Part shown: piece by piece, positions 52,006 to 61,391 of the stretch
Numbering within the stretch: the first letter of the stretch is position 1
Layout of the letters: the number at the start of each line of letters is the position of its first letter
Assembly (NCBI GenBank): GCA_017539565.1
Contig: JAFYCS010000036.1
Coordinates: 1 to 64,000, forward strand
Direction of reading: 5' to 3'
DNA length: 64,000 nt
DNA from: Lachnospiraceae bacterium
GTDB taxonomy: Bacteria > Bacillota > Clostridia > Lachnospirales > Lachnospiraceae
The notes under the pieces: generated by a model
What the model saw: only the letters and a program-made list of their open reading frames with translations
Database searches by the model: none
Told to the model about the DNA's origin: nothing
Translations under genes and position numbers: made by a program

Positions 52006-52039
52006 TGTCATCCTGAGGGCTTTAGCCCGAAGGATCTTT
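52006..52039 (+). repeat. Dispersed hairpin repeat, copy 4 (extended inner stem)
   Basis: TGTCATCCTGAGGGC-TTTA-GCCCGAAGGATCTTTA. The inner stem is four bp (GGGC/GCCC) rather than GC/GC, while the outer ATCCT/AGGAT and the GA/GA internal loop are kept. Confidence 0.85.
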
Positions 52040-52061
52040 ACACAAAGGAGGAGAATATATC

Positions 52062-53525
52062 ATGAAGATCAGAACACGCTATGCACCGAGCCCTACCGGT
52101 AAGATGCATGTAGGAAACTTAAGGACCGCACTTTACGAGTTCCTTATAGCAAAGCATGAAGGCGGCGACTTTATGCTGCGTATCGAGGATACCGACCAGG
52201 AGCGTTTTGTGGAAGGTGCCATCGACATCATAAACCGCACCCTGGAAAAGACCGGCCTTACCCATGACGAAGGCCCCGATAAGGACGGCGGTTACGGCCC
52301 TTATGTTCAGAGCGAGCGCGTAAAGACCGGGATCTATATGAAATATGCAAAGGAGCTTATCGATAAGGGAGAGGCTTATTACTGCTTCTGCGATAAGGAG
52401 AGACTGGCTACACTTAAGACTGAGGTTGTTGAAGGCAAGGAGATAAGTATCTATGACAAGCACTGCCTGGGTCTTTCGAAGGAAGAGGTAGAAGCAAACC
52501 TGGCTGCAGGCAAGCCTTTTGTAGTACGCCAGAACATCCCCAATGAGGGAAGCACGACCTTCAAGGATGAGCTTTACGGTGATATCACCGTTGATAATGC
52601 GGAGCTGGACGATATGATACTTATCAAGTCTGACGGCTATCCCACATACAATTTTGCAAACGTGGTTGACGATCACACAATGAACATCACCCATGTGGTA
52701 AGAGGAAACGAGTACATCTCATCCTCACCCAAGTATCAGAGACTGTATGATGCCTTTGGCTGGGAGAGCCCGGTATATATCCATCTGCCCCTCATCACCG
52801 ATGAGAATCATAAGAAGCTTTCAAAGAGGAGCGGACACTCTTCTTTTGAGGACCTTCTGGAGCAGGGCTTTGTGACCGAAGCTATCGTAAACTTTATAGC
52901 ACTCCTGGGCTGGAGCCCGGAAGATAACAGGGAGATCTTCTCACTGGATGAGCTTATAAAAGAGTTTGATTATCACAGGATCAGCAAATCGCCTGCGGTA
53001 TTTGACATAGTCAAGCTGCGCTGGATGAACGGCGAGTACTTAAAGGCAATGGATTTCGATACCTTCTATGAGATGGCGGAGCCTTTCATTAAGCAGACAA
53101 TCAAGAAGGATCTGGACCTTAAGAAGATCGCAAACATGGTAAAGACGCGTATCGAGGTATTCCCGGATATCGCCGAGCATGTGGACTTCTTTGAGGAACT
53201 GCCGGAGTATGACATCGCTATGTACACCCATAAGAAGATGAAGACCGACGCCGCATCGTCACTGCAGGTACTTAAGGATGTGCTGCCTGTACTCGAGGCT
53301 CAGGATGATTATTCAAATGACGCTCTTTATCAGACCCTGCTTAAGTATGTTGAGGAGAAGGGTGTAAAGAACGGCTACGTGATGTGGCCTATCCGTACGG
53401 CAGTGTCCGGCAAGCAGATGACACCTGCAGGTGCTACCGAGATCATGGAAGTACTTGGGAAGGAAGAGAGTATAAAGAGGATAAAGAAGGGCATAGAGCT
53501 GCTTGACAGCGCTGCTGCCGTATAG
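52062..53525 (+). CDS. gltX: Glutamyl-tRNA synthetase
   Basis: A 487-residue class I synthetase charging tRNA-Glu (and tRNA-Gln in organisms with the amidotransferase route). [20 protein letters not shown] holds the HIGH-like motif [15 protein letters not shown] is the glutamate pocket; [11 protein letters not shown] is the KMSKS-type loop near residue 250. The C-terminal helical anticodon domain is complete. AAAGGAGG precedes the ATG. No T-box is visible in the short leader. Confidence 0.96.
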   Translation: MKIRTRYAPSPTGKMHVGNLRTALYEFLIAKHEGGDFMLRIEDTDQERFVEGAIDIINRTLEKTGLTHDEGPDKDGGYGPYVQSERVKTGIYMKYAKELIDKGEAYYCFCDKERLATLKTEVVEGKEISIYDKHCLGLSKEEVEANLAAGKPFVVRQNIPNEGSTTFKDELYGDITVDNAELDDMILIKSDGYPTYNFANVVDDHTMNITHVVRGNEYISSSPKYQRLYDAFGWESPVYIHLPLITDENHKKLSKRSGHSSFEDLLEQGFVTEAIVNFIALLGWSPEDNREIFSLDELIKEFDYHRISKSPAVFDIVKLRWMNGEYLKAMDFDTFYEMAEPFIKQTIKKDLDLKKIANMVKTRIEVFPDIAEHVDFFEELPEYDIAMYTHKKMKTDAASSLQVLKDVLPVLEAQDDYSNDALYQTLLKYVEEKGVKNGYVMWPIRTAVSGKQMTPAGATEIMEVLGKEESIKRIKKGIELLDSAAAV

Positions 53526-53594
53526 TAATATCTCTATACTCTGAGAAGGCATACAAGCATGCGGAAGAGAAGGCCGCGTTAATGAGGTATGCCA

Positions 53595-55436
53595 ATGAAA
53601 TCTGAAGATATTATTTCAGGCCTTAGTCCCGAACAGGAGAAGGCAGTGCGTCATAAGGACGGTCCTATGATGGTGCTGGCCGGCCCCGGTTCGGGCAAGA
53701 CCTTTGTGATCACCCGCCGTATCGCATATATGGTGCAGGAGCACGGGATAGACCCGGGCAGTATTCTAGTGATCACTTTTACAAAAGCTGCAGCCATGGA
53801 GATGGAGGAACGCTTCATAAAGTTGTGCGGCGGCAGCGGCAGTGATGTGAATTTCGGCACTTTTCATGCCATATTCCTTGGTATCCTGAAGGAATGTTTT
53901 CACTATGACAGAAGCAACATACTGGATGAGGCTCAGAAGAGGCGCTATTTAAAAAGCGTGCTGGGCGGTTATGGGGCTGTGGAGGATGATACATCCACCA
54001 TAGACGATCTTCTGCGCATTTTTTCGGGGCTTAAGAATGACGGGCTTCCTCCGGAGAGTTATAACGCAGGTATGGGACTCATCGACAGGGAAGACTTTAT
54101 AAATATATTTAATGAGTATCACAGACTGCTTAAAGCCGAGCATAAGCTGGACTTTGACGATATGGTGCTGGATACATACAGGCTCTTTAAGGAGAGACCG
54201 GAGATACTTGCGGCCTGGCAGAAGAGATACCGCTATATACTGGTGGATGAATTCCAGGATATAAATCCGATGCAGTATAAGGTGGTGAGAATGCTGGCCG
54301 GGGGAGATGAGAACCTGTTTATAGTCGGGGATGACGATCAGTCCATATACGGGTTCCGCAGTGCAGATCCGGGGATCATGCTGGGATTTCCTGAGGATTA
54401 TCCGAAGGCGAAGAGGGTTACACTTAAGGAAAACTTCCGCAGTACACCGCCCATAGTGGATGCCGCACTTATGCTGGTGGGCAGGAACAGATCAAGGTTT
54501 ATGAAGAAATTAAAGGCCGGCAGGAAGGGGAACAATGCGGTGTTCGTTATGGGCTTTGATGAGCGCAGTCTTGAGGGTAAGGCGGTATGTGAGCTGATAG
54601 AAAAAGCCCATGAGCATATGAACTATAAAAATATGGCGCTGCTGTTCAGGACACACAGCGGAGCGGAATATTATTCCAGGGCGCTGTCCGGTGCCGGGAT
54701 CCCCTTTTATGTAAAGGAAAAGATAAGCAGTGTGTTTGCGGGCAGTACCGCGCAGGATATGCTGGCGATACTTGCCTTTGCGCACGGGGACAGACAGCGT
54801 AAGCATTTCCTGCGTTTTATGAATAAACCAATGCGCTATATCAGGAGAGCGTCGCTGACAAAGGAAACGGTGGACATTGACGAACTGTTAAAAGACCCCC
54901 GGCTTAAGGCAGCGGTAGCCGCACAGTTAAAGGGGCTCAGGTTCCATCTTAAGAGTCTTGCGGATATGCCGACTTATGCGGCACTTATGTATATCCGAAA
55001 GGGCATGGGCTATGAAGCCTGGGCCAGGACGGATGCTGTCGAAAAGGGCAGGGATACAGCTGAGCTGGAGGAAGAATTTGATATCATCTGTGATTCGGCA
55101 AAGGCTCATGATCCCTACAGCGAATGGCTGGAGAGCATCGCAGCTTATGAGCGTGAACTTAAGGACAGCGGAAAGGATAAGGACAGGGATGCGGTACAGA
55201 TAATGACCATGCACGGATCGAAGGGACTTGAATACAGCATGGTGATACTTCCTGATGTAAACGAAGGAATGGTGCCGCAGAAAAAAGCCAGGGAAGAGAA
55301 GGAGATAGAAGAGGAGCGGCGCATATTCTATGTAGCCATGACCAGGGCCAGGGATAAGCTATTTATTTTCTATCAAAAAAAGAATGCCGGGGTCAATATG
55401 AGCCCCAGCAGATTCATAAAGGAAGCAGGTCTTTAG
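53595..55436 (+). CDS. UvrD/Rep-type superfamily 1 helicase
   Basis: A 613-residue ATP-dependent DNA helicase of the UvrD/PcrA class, somewhat shorter than PcrA (about 720-740). Motif I GPGSGKT (near residue 32), Ia FTKAAAMEMEERF, II ILVDEFQDINP, III GDDDQSIYGFRSAD, IV ENFRSTPPIVDA, V MTMHGSKGLEY and VI FYVAMTRARDKLF are all present. The reduced length lies in the 2B region. The second ATG is chosen since GAGGT is at proper distance. The stop overlaps the convergent DUF1292 gene by four bases. Confidence 0.92.
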   Translation: MKSEDIISGLSPEQEKAVRHKDGPMMVLAGPGSGKTFVITRRIAYMVQEHGIDPGSILVITFTKAAAMEMEERFIKLCGGSGSDVNFGTFHAIFLGILKECFHYDRSNILDEAQKRRYLKSVLGGYGAVEDDTSTIDDLLRIFSGLKNDGLPPESYNAGMGLIDREDFINIFNEYHRLLKAEHKLDFDDMVLDTYRLFKERPEILAAWQKRYRYILVDEFQDINPMQYKVVRMLAGGDENLFIVGDDDQSIYGFRSADPGIMLGFPEDYPKAKRVTLKENFRSTPPIVDAALMLVGRNRSRFMKKLKAGRKGNNAVFVMGFDERSLEGKAVCELIEKAHEHMNYKNMALLFRTHSGAEYYSRALSGAGIPFYVKEKISSVFAGSTAQDMLAILAFAHGDRQRKHFLRFMNKPMRYIRRASLTKETVDIDELLKDPRLKAAVAAQLKGLRFHLKSLADMPTYAALMYIRKGMGYEAWARTDAVEKGRDTAELEEEFDIICDSAKAHDPYSEWLESIAAYERELKDSGKDKDRDAVQIMTMHGSKGLEYSMVILPDVNEGMVPQKKAREEKEIEEERRIFYVAMTRARDKLFIFYQKKNAGVNMSPSRFIKEAGL

Positions 55437-55747
55437 TCCTCTTCCTCATCAATGATCTCGTCGAATTCAACGGTATCGAGATACTCATCAAAGGCATCGG
55501 AGGCAGCTTCATACTCTTCTTCATCATCGATGTAACGAAGGGAAGGGTTGCCTTCTTCGTCTTCTTCATGACCGTAGATCCATACTTCTCCGTCCTCATT
55601 CTCACCGTCTTCGTTAAGGGGCAGGAGAGCGATGTAATCCTTGCCGTTGCATTCGAAAATAGCTACTATGGAGCAGTCTACGGGACCGTCTTCAAGGTCC
55701 AGCTGCACATACATCTCGTCATCATCAAATTCTTCTTTTTTACCCAT
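55433..55747 (-). CDS. DUF1292 family protein
   Basis: A 104-residue, strongly acidic protein of the DUF1292/YrzB group. CSIVAIFECNGKDYIALLPL and GEVWIYGHEEDEEGNPSLRY are typical; the last 40 residues are nearly all Asp/Glu. The role of the family is not established. AAGGAGG precedes the ATG on the reverse strand. It ends inside the last codons of the helicase, so the two genes may share a convergent end. Confidence 0.9.
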   Translation of the reverse strand: MGKKEEFDDDEMYVQLDLEDGPVDCSIVAIFECNGKDYIALLPLNEDGENEDGEVWIYGHEEDEEGNPSLRYIDDEEEYEAASDAFDEYLDTVEFDEIIDEEED

Positions 55748-55862
55748 GATCTTATAAGTACCTCCTTGTGACTGTATCGTCCTGAATATTATAGAAAAAT
55801 ATTGCTTTTAATACAAGTGTTTATATGTTATTATACTATTTTATGAGAAGGAGAAAGTATCG

Positions 55863-56408
55863 ATGAAAGCCTGGGAACATTTTAAGACCATAACTGAGCA
55901 CAGGATCGAGGTTATGAAGGGATGCTTTAAGGTGGGGCTGTATATGCAGGGCCTTACCCACGACCTGTCAAAGTATTCGCCTGCGGAATTCATACCCGGA
56001 GCAAAGTACTATCAGGGTTTCCGGAGTCCGAATGTGGCGGAACGCGAGGATATAGGGTATTCATCGGCGTGGCTTCATCATAAAGGCAGGAACCGGCATC
56101 ACTTTGAATACTGGATAGACTATCCCGTAAGGGATAAGGATACCGGTGAGATAAAGATGATCCCGGCGCGTATGCCCAATAAGTACATAGTGGAGATGTT
56201 CATGGACCGGCTTGCGGCATGCAAGATCTACCAGAAGGAGGCATACACTGACGCATCCCCCCTTGATTACTATAATAAAGGCGATATAAGCAGCATGCTA
56301 CACCCTGTTACCCAAAAGATCCTGGAACGGCTGCTTAAGATGAATGCAAAGTACGGGGAAGAATATACCGTTCAATATATAAGAGCAAAACTTCTTAGGA
56401 AGAAATGA
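55863..56408 (+). CDS. DUF5662 family protein
   Basis: A 181-residue protein matching the DUF5662 group by eye. [39 protein letters not shown] and [15 protein letters not shown] carry conserved His/Asp residues reminiscent of a metal site in HD-like folds. Function is not known. AGAAGGAG lies before the ATG. trpS follows 13 bases later. AT-rich sequence upstream (55800-55840) may hold a promoter, but no pair of boxes stands out. Confidence 0.82.
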   Translation: MKAWEHFKTITEHRIEVMKGCFKVGLYMQGLTHDLSKYSPAEFIPGAKYYQGFRSPNVAEREDIGYSSAWLHHKGRNRHHFEYWIDYPVRDKDTGEIKMIPARMPNKYIVEMFMDRLAACKIYQKEAYTDASPLDYYNKGDISSMLHPVTQKILERLLKMNAKYGEEYTVQYIRAKLLRKK

Positions 56409-56421
56409 GAGGAGATATGAA

Positions 56422-57528
56422 ATGTCTGAAAAGAAGATAATACTTACGGGCGACAGGCCCACCGGAAGGCTTCATCTGGGCCATTATGTGGGATCATTAA
56501 AGCGCAGGGTAGAGCTGCAGAATTCCGGGGAATATGACGAGATAAATATACTTATTGCCGATGATCAGGCGCTTACCGATAACGTGGAGAATCCGGGCAA
56601 GATCCGTTCAAATATTGTAAACGTGGTGCTGGATTATCTTTCCGTGGGCATCGATCCCGCCAAGACGACTATATGTGTGCAGTCGGCGCTTCCTGCGCTG
56701 CATGCGCTCACTTTCTATTATATGAACCTTGTCACCACAGCAAGGCTTTCACGTAATCCTACCGTTAAGGCGGAGATACAGATGAGAGGCTTTGCCGATG
56801 AGGGACTGCCCGCAGGCTTCTTCTGCTATCCCGTATCACAGGCAGCAGACATCACTGCATTTGATGCGACCGTGGTACCTGTAGGAGAGGACCAGCTGCC
56901 CATGCTTGAGCAGTGCAGGGAGATAGTCGAGAAGTTTAACAGGATCTATGGTGAAACCCTGGTACTGCCTAAGGCGATGATACCCGAGAATGAGATGCAG
57001 CGCCGCCTGCCCGGTGTGGACGGAAAGGCAAAGATGAGCAAGTCTCTCGGTAACTGCATTTATCTGTCCGATTCACCCGCTACCGTCAAGAAACAGGTAA
57101 ACGGCAGGATGTTTACGGATCCCCAGCATCTTAAGATAGAGGATCCCGGTCATCTGGAGGGCAACGTGGTGTTTACTTATCTTAGCGCTCTCTGCAGGGA
57201 TGAGCATTTTGAAAGATACCTGCCCGATTACAAGAACCTGGATGAGATGAAGGATCACTACTGCAGGGGCGGTCTGGGCGACGGTACCTGCAAAAAGCTC
57301 CTTATCAACGTTTTGGAAGAGACACTGGAGCCTATCCGCAAGGAAAGGGCTAAGTGGGAAGCAGATATCGATTCCGTATATGACATATTGGCAGAGGGCA
57401 CAAAGAAAGCCAGGGAGAAGACCGATGCAACTCTTGAGAGAGTGCGTTCTGCGATGAGGATCGATTATTTCAAGGATCGTTCAATTATAAAGGAATGGGA
57501 TAAGATCCTTAAGGAAACAGAGAAATAA
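56422..57528 (+). CDS. trpS: Tryptophanyl-tRNA synthetase
   Basis: A 368-residue class I synthetase charging tRNA-Trp. [20 protein letters not shown] has the HIGH-type motif; [16 protein letters not shown] and [11 protein letters not shown] (KMSKS) follow. It is somewhat longer than the usual 330-350 residues because of an insertion near [23 protein letters not shown] lies before the ATG. No T-box leader is seen, as the gene directly follows the DUF5662 gene. Confidence 0.95.
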   Translation: MSEKKIILTGDRPTGRLHLGHYVGSLKRRVELQNSGEYDEINILIADDQALTDNVENPGKIRSNIVNVVLDYLSVGIDPAKTTICVQSALPALHALTFYYMNLVTTARLSRNPTVKAEIQMRGFADEGLPAGFFCYPVSQAADITAFDATVVPVGEDQLPMLEQCREIVEKFNRIYGETLVLPKAMIPENEMQRRLPGVDGKAKMSKSLGNCIYLSDSPATVKKQVNGRMFTDPQHLKIEDPGHLEGNVVFTYLSALCRDEHFERYLPDYKNLDEMKDHYCRGGLGDGTCKKLLINVLEETLEPIRKERAKWEADIDSVYDILAEGTKKAREKTDATLERVRSAMRIDYFKDRSIIKEWDKILKETEK

Positions 57529-57549
57529 GTAATAACAGAGGTAAGCAAG

Positions 57550-58926
57550 ATGTATCAGAATTCAATGATGGAACTCAGTGAGCACAGGAATGAGCTTTTT
57601 AATGCTCTGGTCGATTACTGCATGACTTCAGGTGAGATAGACCAGAACCTTTATTCCGAATATGATGTTAAGAGAGGCCTGCGTGATTCAAACGGTAAAG
57701 GCGTGCTGACGGGACTTACCGAGATATCGGATGTAAACGGCAGCAAGGTCATAGACGGGGTAAAGATGCCGGCAGAGGGTGAGCTTTATTACCAGGGCAT
57801 CAACGTAAAGGACCTGGTAGAAGGCAATAAGGGTAAGCGTTATGCCTTCGAGGAGATAACATATCTGCTGCTGTTCGGATCACTGCCCAATACGAAGCAG
57901 TTCGAGAGCTTTAAGGCTATACTCAGTGACCTGCAGGAGCTTTCCGGAGATTTCGTAAGGGATGTTATACTGCATAATCCCAGCATCAATATAATGAACT
58001 CACTTCAGAAGGCTATACTGAGCCTCTATTCCTTTGATGCGAATCCCGAAGATACATCGGTTCCTAATGTATTGAGACAGTGTCTGCAGATGATAGGCAA
58101 GACACCGCTTATTTCAGTTTATGCTTATCACGGATACAGACATTTTGACCTTAATAAGAACCTGCTTATAAAGACTCCCAAGAAGGAATATTCAACCGCA
58201 GAGAATATCCTGCACATGTTAAGACTTGACGGTAAGTTTACACCGCTCGAAGCAGCTGTGCTGGATACCGCACTGGTACTGCATGCGGAGCACGGCGGCG
58301 GTAATAATTCCACATTCACGACTCATGTGGTAACTTCTTCGGGAACTGATACATATTCAGCCATTGCCGCAGCAATAGCTTCACTTAAAGGTCCCAAGCA
58401 CGGCGGTGCCAACTTAAAGGTGCAGCAGATGTTCAGGGATATGAAGGACAATATCAGCGATTATTCCAACGAAGCTGCCATTGCCGATTATCTGGAGAAA
58501 GTCCTTAAGAAGGAAGCATTTGACAGGAGCGGGCTTATCTATGGTATGGGACATGCGATCTATACCCTGTCCGATCCCAGAAAGGTGATCCTTAAAGAAT
58601 GTACCAGGAAGCTGGCAGAAGAGAAGGGACGTATGGCAGAGTTTGAGCTGTACGACTCGGTTGAACGCATCGCTGCGGAGCTGATCACAAAGAGCAGAAG
58701 GGTGTTCAAACCCGTGTGTGCAAACGTGGACTTTTACAGCGGATTTCTTTACAGCATGCTGGGCATACCCGAGGAACTCTTCACACCTATCTTTGCGATA
58801 GCGAGGATATCGGGCTGGAGTGCACACCGCCTTGAAGAACTGGTCAATAAGGGCAAGATAATCCGCCCTGCATATAAATATGTCGGAACCCATAAAGAAT
58901 ATATAGCCTTAGAAAAGAGGAAATGA
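57550..58926 (+). CDS. gltA: Citrate synthase
   Basis: A 458-residue citrate synthase condensing acetyl-CoA and oxaloacetate. Catalytic regions are LHAEHGGGNNSTFTTHVVTS, MGHAIYTLSDPRK and NVDFYSGFLYSMLGIPEELF. The N-terminal 60 residues are longer than in the minimal bacterial form, as in other clostridial enzymes of this type. In such anaerobes it usually supplies 2-oxoglutarate for glutamate rather than a full cycle. AGAGG precedes the ATG. The lactonase-family gene overlaps or follows closely. Confidence 0.94.
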   Translation: MYQNSMMELSEHRNELFNALVDYCMTSGEIDQNLYSEYDVKRGLRDSNGKGVLTGLTEISDVNGSKVIDGVKMPAEGELYYQGINVKDLVEGNKGKRYAFEEITYLLLFGSLPNTKQFESFKAILSDLQELSGDFVRDVILHNPSINIMNSLQKAILSLYSFDANPEDTSVPNVLRQCLQMIGKTPLISVYAYHGYRHFDLNKNLLIKTPKKEYSTAENILHMLRLDGKFTPLEAAVLDTALVLHAEHGGGNNSTFTTHVVTSSGTDTYSAIAAAIASLKGPKHGGANLKVQQMFRDMKDNISDYSNEAAIADYLEKVLKKEAFDRSGLIYGMGHAIYTLSDPRKVILKECTRKLAEEKGRMAEFELYDSVERIAAELITKSRRVFKPVCANVDFYSGFLYSMLGIPEELFTPIFAIARISGWSAHRLEELVNKGKIIRPAYKYVGTHKEYIALEKRK

Positions 58927-58928
58927 GC

Positions 58929-59978
58929 ATGGCAGGTAAATATGTGGCGTATGTATCCTGTTATACCCAGGGCAGCAAGGTGGGTATGAGGGTCTATGAT
59001 GTAGACATGGAAGCGGGCAGATTCACCGAGAAGGAGCAGGTACAGATAAGCAACTCCTCCTATGTGACCATTTCACACAACCGTAAAGTCCTGTATTCCA
59101 TAACCGATCAGGGTGTTGAGGCTTATAACATCAAAAAGGACGGTACTCTGGAGACTATTTCCGCGGCATCCATCAACGGCATGAGAGGCTGCTATCTGTC
59201 GACGGATTACAGCGACCGTTTCCTCTTTGTTGCCGGGTATCATGACGGTAAGATAACCGTTCTTAAACTGGATGAAGACGGAAAGATCGGTGAGATCACC
59301 GATGAGATTTATCATAAGGGAATAGGAAGCGTGGCAGATAAAAACTTCCGTCCTCATGTAAACTGCGTTAAGATGACCCGTGATAATAAGTATCTGCTGG
59401 CTGCGGATCTGGGCCTTGATCATACCAAGGTGTATGAGGTGGACCATAAGCAGGGCAAGCTTAAGATGGTCGATATCATACATGCGGAGCAGTATTCAGG
59501 CCCCAGGCATATAAAGATATCCAAGGACGGCAAGTTCGTATATATCATCCATGAGGCCAGCAACGCTATTTCCGTATATCATTATTATGAGAGGAACAAC
59601 AATCCGGAATTTGAGAAGATCCAGTCGGTATCGACACTCAACGATTATCATGCCGGAAACGCTGCAGCCAGTGCGCTTAACCTTTCCGAGGATTTTAAGT
59701 ATCTGGTATGCTCTAACGCCGGTGATAACAGCGTGAGCATCTTCAAAATCGACCAGAAGGAAGGGCTGCTGAGCAAGCTCCTTACCCTGCCCATCAGCGG
59801 CGATTACCCCAAGGATGCGGCACTGTTCCCGGATAACAGACACCTGGTATCATTAAACCACGAGAACAACACCATGACCTTCTTTGCTGTAGATCTTGAG
59901 AAACATACCCTTGTCATGAACACCAAGGAGATAAAGATCCAGCAGCCCAACTGTGTGGTATTCCATAAATTGGGCTGA
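58929..59978 (+). CDS. Lactonase-family beta-propeller (6-phosphogluconolactonase-like)
   Basis: A 349-residue seven-bladed propeller of the YbhE/Pgl group (Lactonase, PF10282). Repeats include YDVDMEAGRFTEKEQV, NFRPHVNCVKMTRDNKYLLA, SGPRHIKISKDGKFVYIIHE and GDYPKDAALFPDNRHLVSLN. YbhE members hydrolyse 6-phosphogluconolactone, but many family members have other or unknown substrates, and no pentose-phosphate gene is nearby. The ATG chosen lies eight bases after GAGG; an ATG six bases earlier overlaps the citrate synthase stop. Confidence 0.85.
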   Translation: MAGKYVAYVSCYTQGSKVGMRVYDVDMEAGRFTEKEQVQISNSSYVTISHNRKVLYSITDQGVEAYNIKKDGTLETISAASINGMRGCYLSTDYSDRFLFVAGYHDGKITVLKLDEDGKIGEITDEIYHKGIGSVADKNFRPHVNCVKMTRDNKYLLAADLGLDHTKVYEVDHKQGKLKMVDIIHAEQYSGPRHIKISKDGKFVYIIHEASNAISVYHYYERNNNPEFEKIQSVSTLNDYHAGNAAASALNLSEDFKYLVCSNAGDNSVSIFKIDQKEGLLSKLLTLPISGDYPKDAALFPDNRHLVSLNHENNTMTFFAVDLEKHTLVMNTKEIKIQQPNCVVFHKLG

Positions 59979-60007
59979 CGATATATCGAATACTGACTAT
60001 AAAAACA

Positions 60008-60044
60008 GGGCGCGGCACACTATGACAGGTGCCGCGCCTTTTTT
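60008..60044 (+). terminator. Terminator after the lactonase gene
   Basis: GGCGCGGCAC and GTGCCGCGCC, a perfect 10-bp GC-rich stem, followed by TTTTTT. Confidence 0.95.
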
Positions 60045-60104
60045 ATTCCAGGCCGGGGTAAAGCAGGCTGGAAGCACCTGCCTGCTGTCAGACCGGCGTA
60101 ATAA

Positions 60105-60131
60105 TATAAAAGGCCCGCGATAGCGGGCCGG
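60105..60131 (-). terminator. Terminator of aroC
   Basis: On the reverse strand GGCCCGC-TATC-GCGGGCC is followed by TTTTATATT, 17 bases past the aroC stop. Confidence 0.88.
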
Positions 60132-60147
60132 AAGTTGCGGATTGGAT

Positions 60148-61239
60148 TCAGATGCGGGAATTGCGGTTCTGCAGGTACAGGTCGAGCAGTGTGATGGCGC
60201 ACATGGCTTCGACGACAACTACGGCGCGGGGAACGACCACGGGATCGTGGCGCCCTTTTATGGAGAGGCTTACATCTTCGCCGCGTTCATTGACCGTATC
60301 CTGGGGCTGATATATGGAAGGCGTGGGTTTGAAGTATGCCCGGGCCAGTATGGTATTTCCGTTGGAGATGCCGCCCAGTATCCCACCAGCATGATTTGTC
60401 TCAAAGGTAACTTTGCCATCCTTCATGCGCATGCAGTCATTGTTCTCGCTGCCTTTGGAAGCGGCAGCTTTTATCCCGTCACCGATCTCCACGGCTTTTA
60501 CAGCACCGATGGAGAAGAGCGCCTGGCCCAGCCTGGCGTCCAGCTTGTCAAATACCGGTTCACCTATGCCGGCGGGAACGCCTTCTATGCGGCATTCCAC
60601 GATACCGCCAAGGGAATCGCATTCTTCGCGTGCAGCAGCTACGCAGGCTGCGGCTTTCTCTGCAAGCTCTGCATCGGGAATGCAGGCTGCATTTGCGGAT
60701 GCTTCTGCGATGGCCTCGAGGCTCATGGCGTCCGCGTATGCGTCGGGAAGTGAGACGGGGCCGATGGCTGTGGTATAGGCCCGCAGTTTTATCCCGTAGT
60801 GCTCCAAAAGTAATGCGGCGATGGCACCTGCTGCAACACGTGCCGCAGTCTCGCGCCCTGAGCTGCGTCCGCCTCCGCGGTAATCCCTGAAGCCGTATTT
60901 GGAATGAAAACCGTAATCGGCATGTCCGGGACGGAAGGTGTCCGCCAGGTTACCGTAGTCCTTCGATATCTGCGAAGTGTTTTCTATCATTAATGAAATG
61001 GGAGTGCCCGTTGTCTTTCCTTCGAATACGCCGGAAAGAATGCGTACCTTGTCCGCTTCGCTGCGTGCGGTGGTCAGGGCAGAGGTGCCGGGCTTGCGGC
61101 GGTCAAGATAGGGCTGTATAAGCTCTTCGTTAAGAGTAAGTCCCGCAGGACAGCCATCAATGACACAGCCTAAAGCGGGGCCGTGAGACTCGCCCCAGGT
61201 AGTTACCCTGTATATGTTTCCGAATGTTGATCCTGCCAT
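60148..61239 (-). CDS. aroC: Chorismate synthase
   Basis: A 363-residue FMN-dependent enzyme converting EPSP to chorismate, the last shared step to aromatic amino acids. Signature blocks are TTWGESHGPALGCVIDGCPAG, FRPGHADYGFHSKYG, RDYRGGGRSSGRETAARVAA and GGILGGISNGN. GGAGGG precedes the ATG on the reverse strand. It stands alone with its own terminator; other shikimate genes are not present. Confidence 0.97.
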   Translation of the reverse strand: MAGSTFGNIYRVTTWGESHGPALGCVIDGCPAGLTLNEELIQPYLDRRKPGTSALTTARSEADKVRILSGVFEGKTTGTPISLMIENTSQISKDYGNLADTFRPGHADYGFHSKYGFRDYRGGGRSSGRETAARVAAGAIAALLLEHYGIKLRAYTTAIGPVSLPDAYADAMSLEAIAEASANAACIPDAELAEKAAACVAAAREECDSLGGIVECRIEGVPAGIGEPVFDKLDARLGQALFSIGAVKAVEIGDGIKAAASKGSENNDCMRMKDGKVTFETNHAGGILGGISNGNTILARAYFKPTPSIYQPQDTVNERGEDVSLSIKGRHDPVVVPRAVVVVEAMCAITLLDLYLQNRNSRI

Positions 61240-61285
61240 ATTGACCCTCCGTTATCAGATGATCTTCTTAAGAAAATACTGCTAT

Positions 61286-61314
61286 ATCCTATCATGCGAT
61301 AAGGATAATGGCAA
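61286..61314 (-). promoter_or_regulatory. Candidate aroC promoter
   Basis: On the reverse strand TTGCCA, a 17-base spacer and TAGGAT preceded by TGA (extended -10). Confidence 0.45.
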
Positions 61315-61334
61315 TAGTTTATGTTTGCGGCGGC

Positions 61335-61363
61335 TTGACCGTGCAGGGGCATTTTATTATAAT
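61335..61363 (+). promoter_or_regulatory. Promoter of the lipoprotein gene
   Basis: TTGACC, a 17-base spacer and a perfect TATAAT, 28 bases ahead of the lipoprotein ATG. Confidence 0.8.
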
Positions 61364-61391
61364 TGTGGGCAGTTATGAGGAGGGAGAAAAA

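Noticed and set aside
53526-53594. tRNA or small RNA between gltX and the helicase gene
   Set aside because: No cloverleaf, promoter or terminator could be found in the 70 bases.
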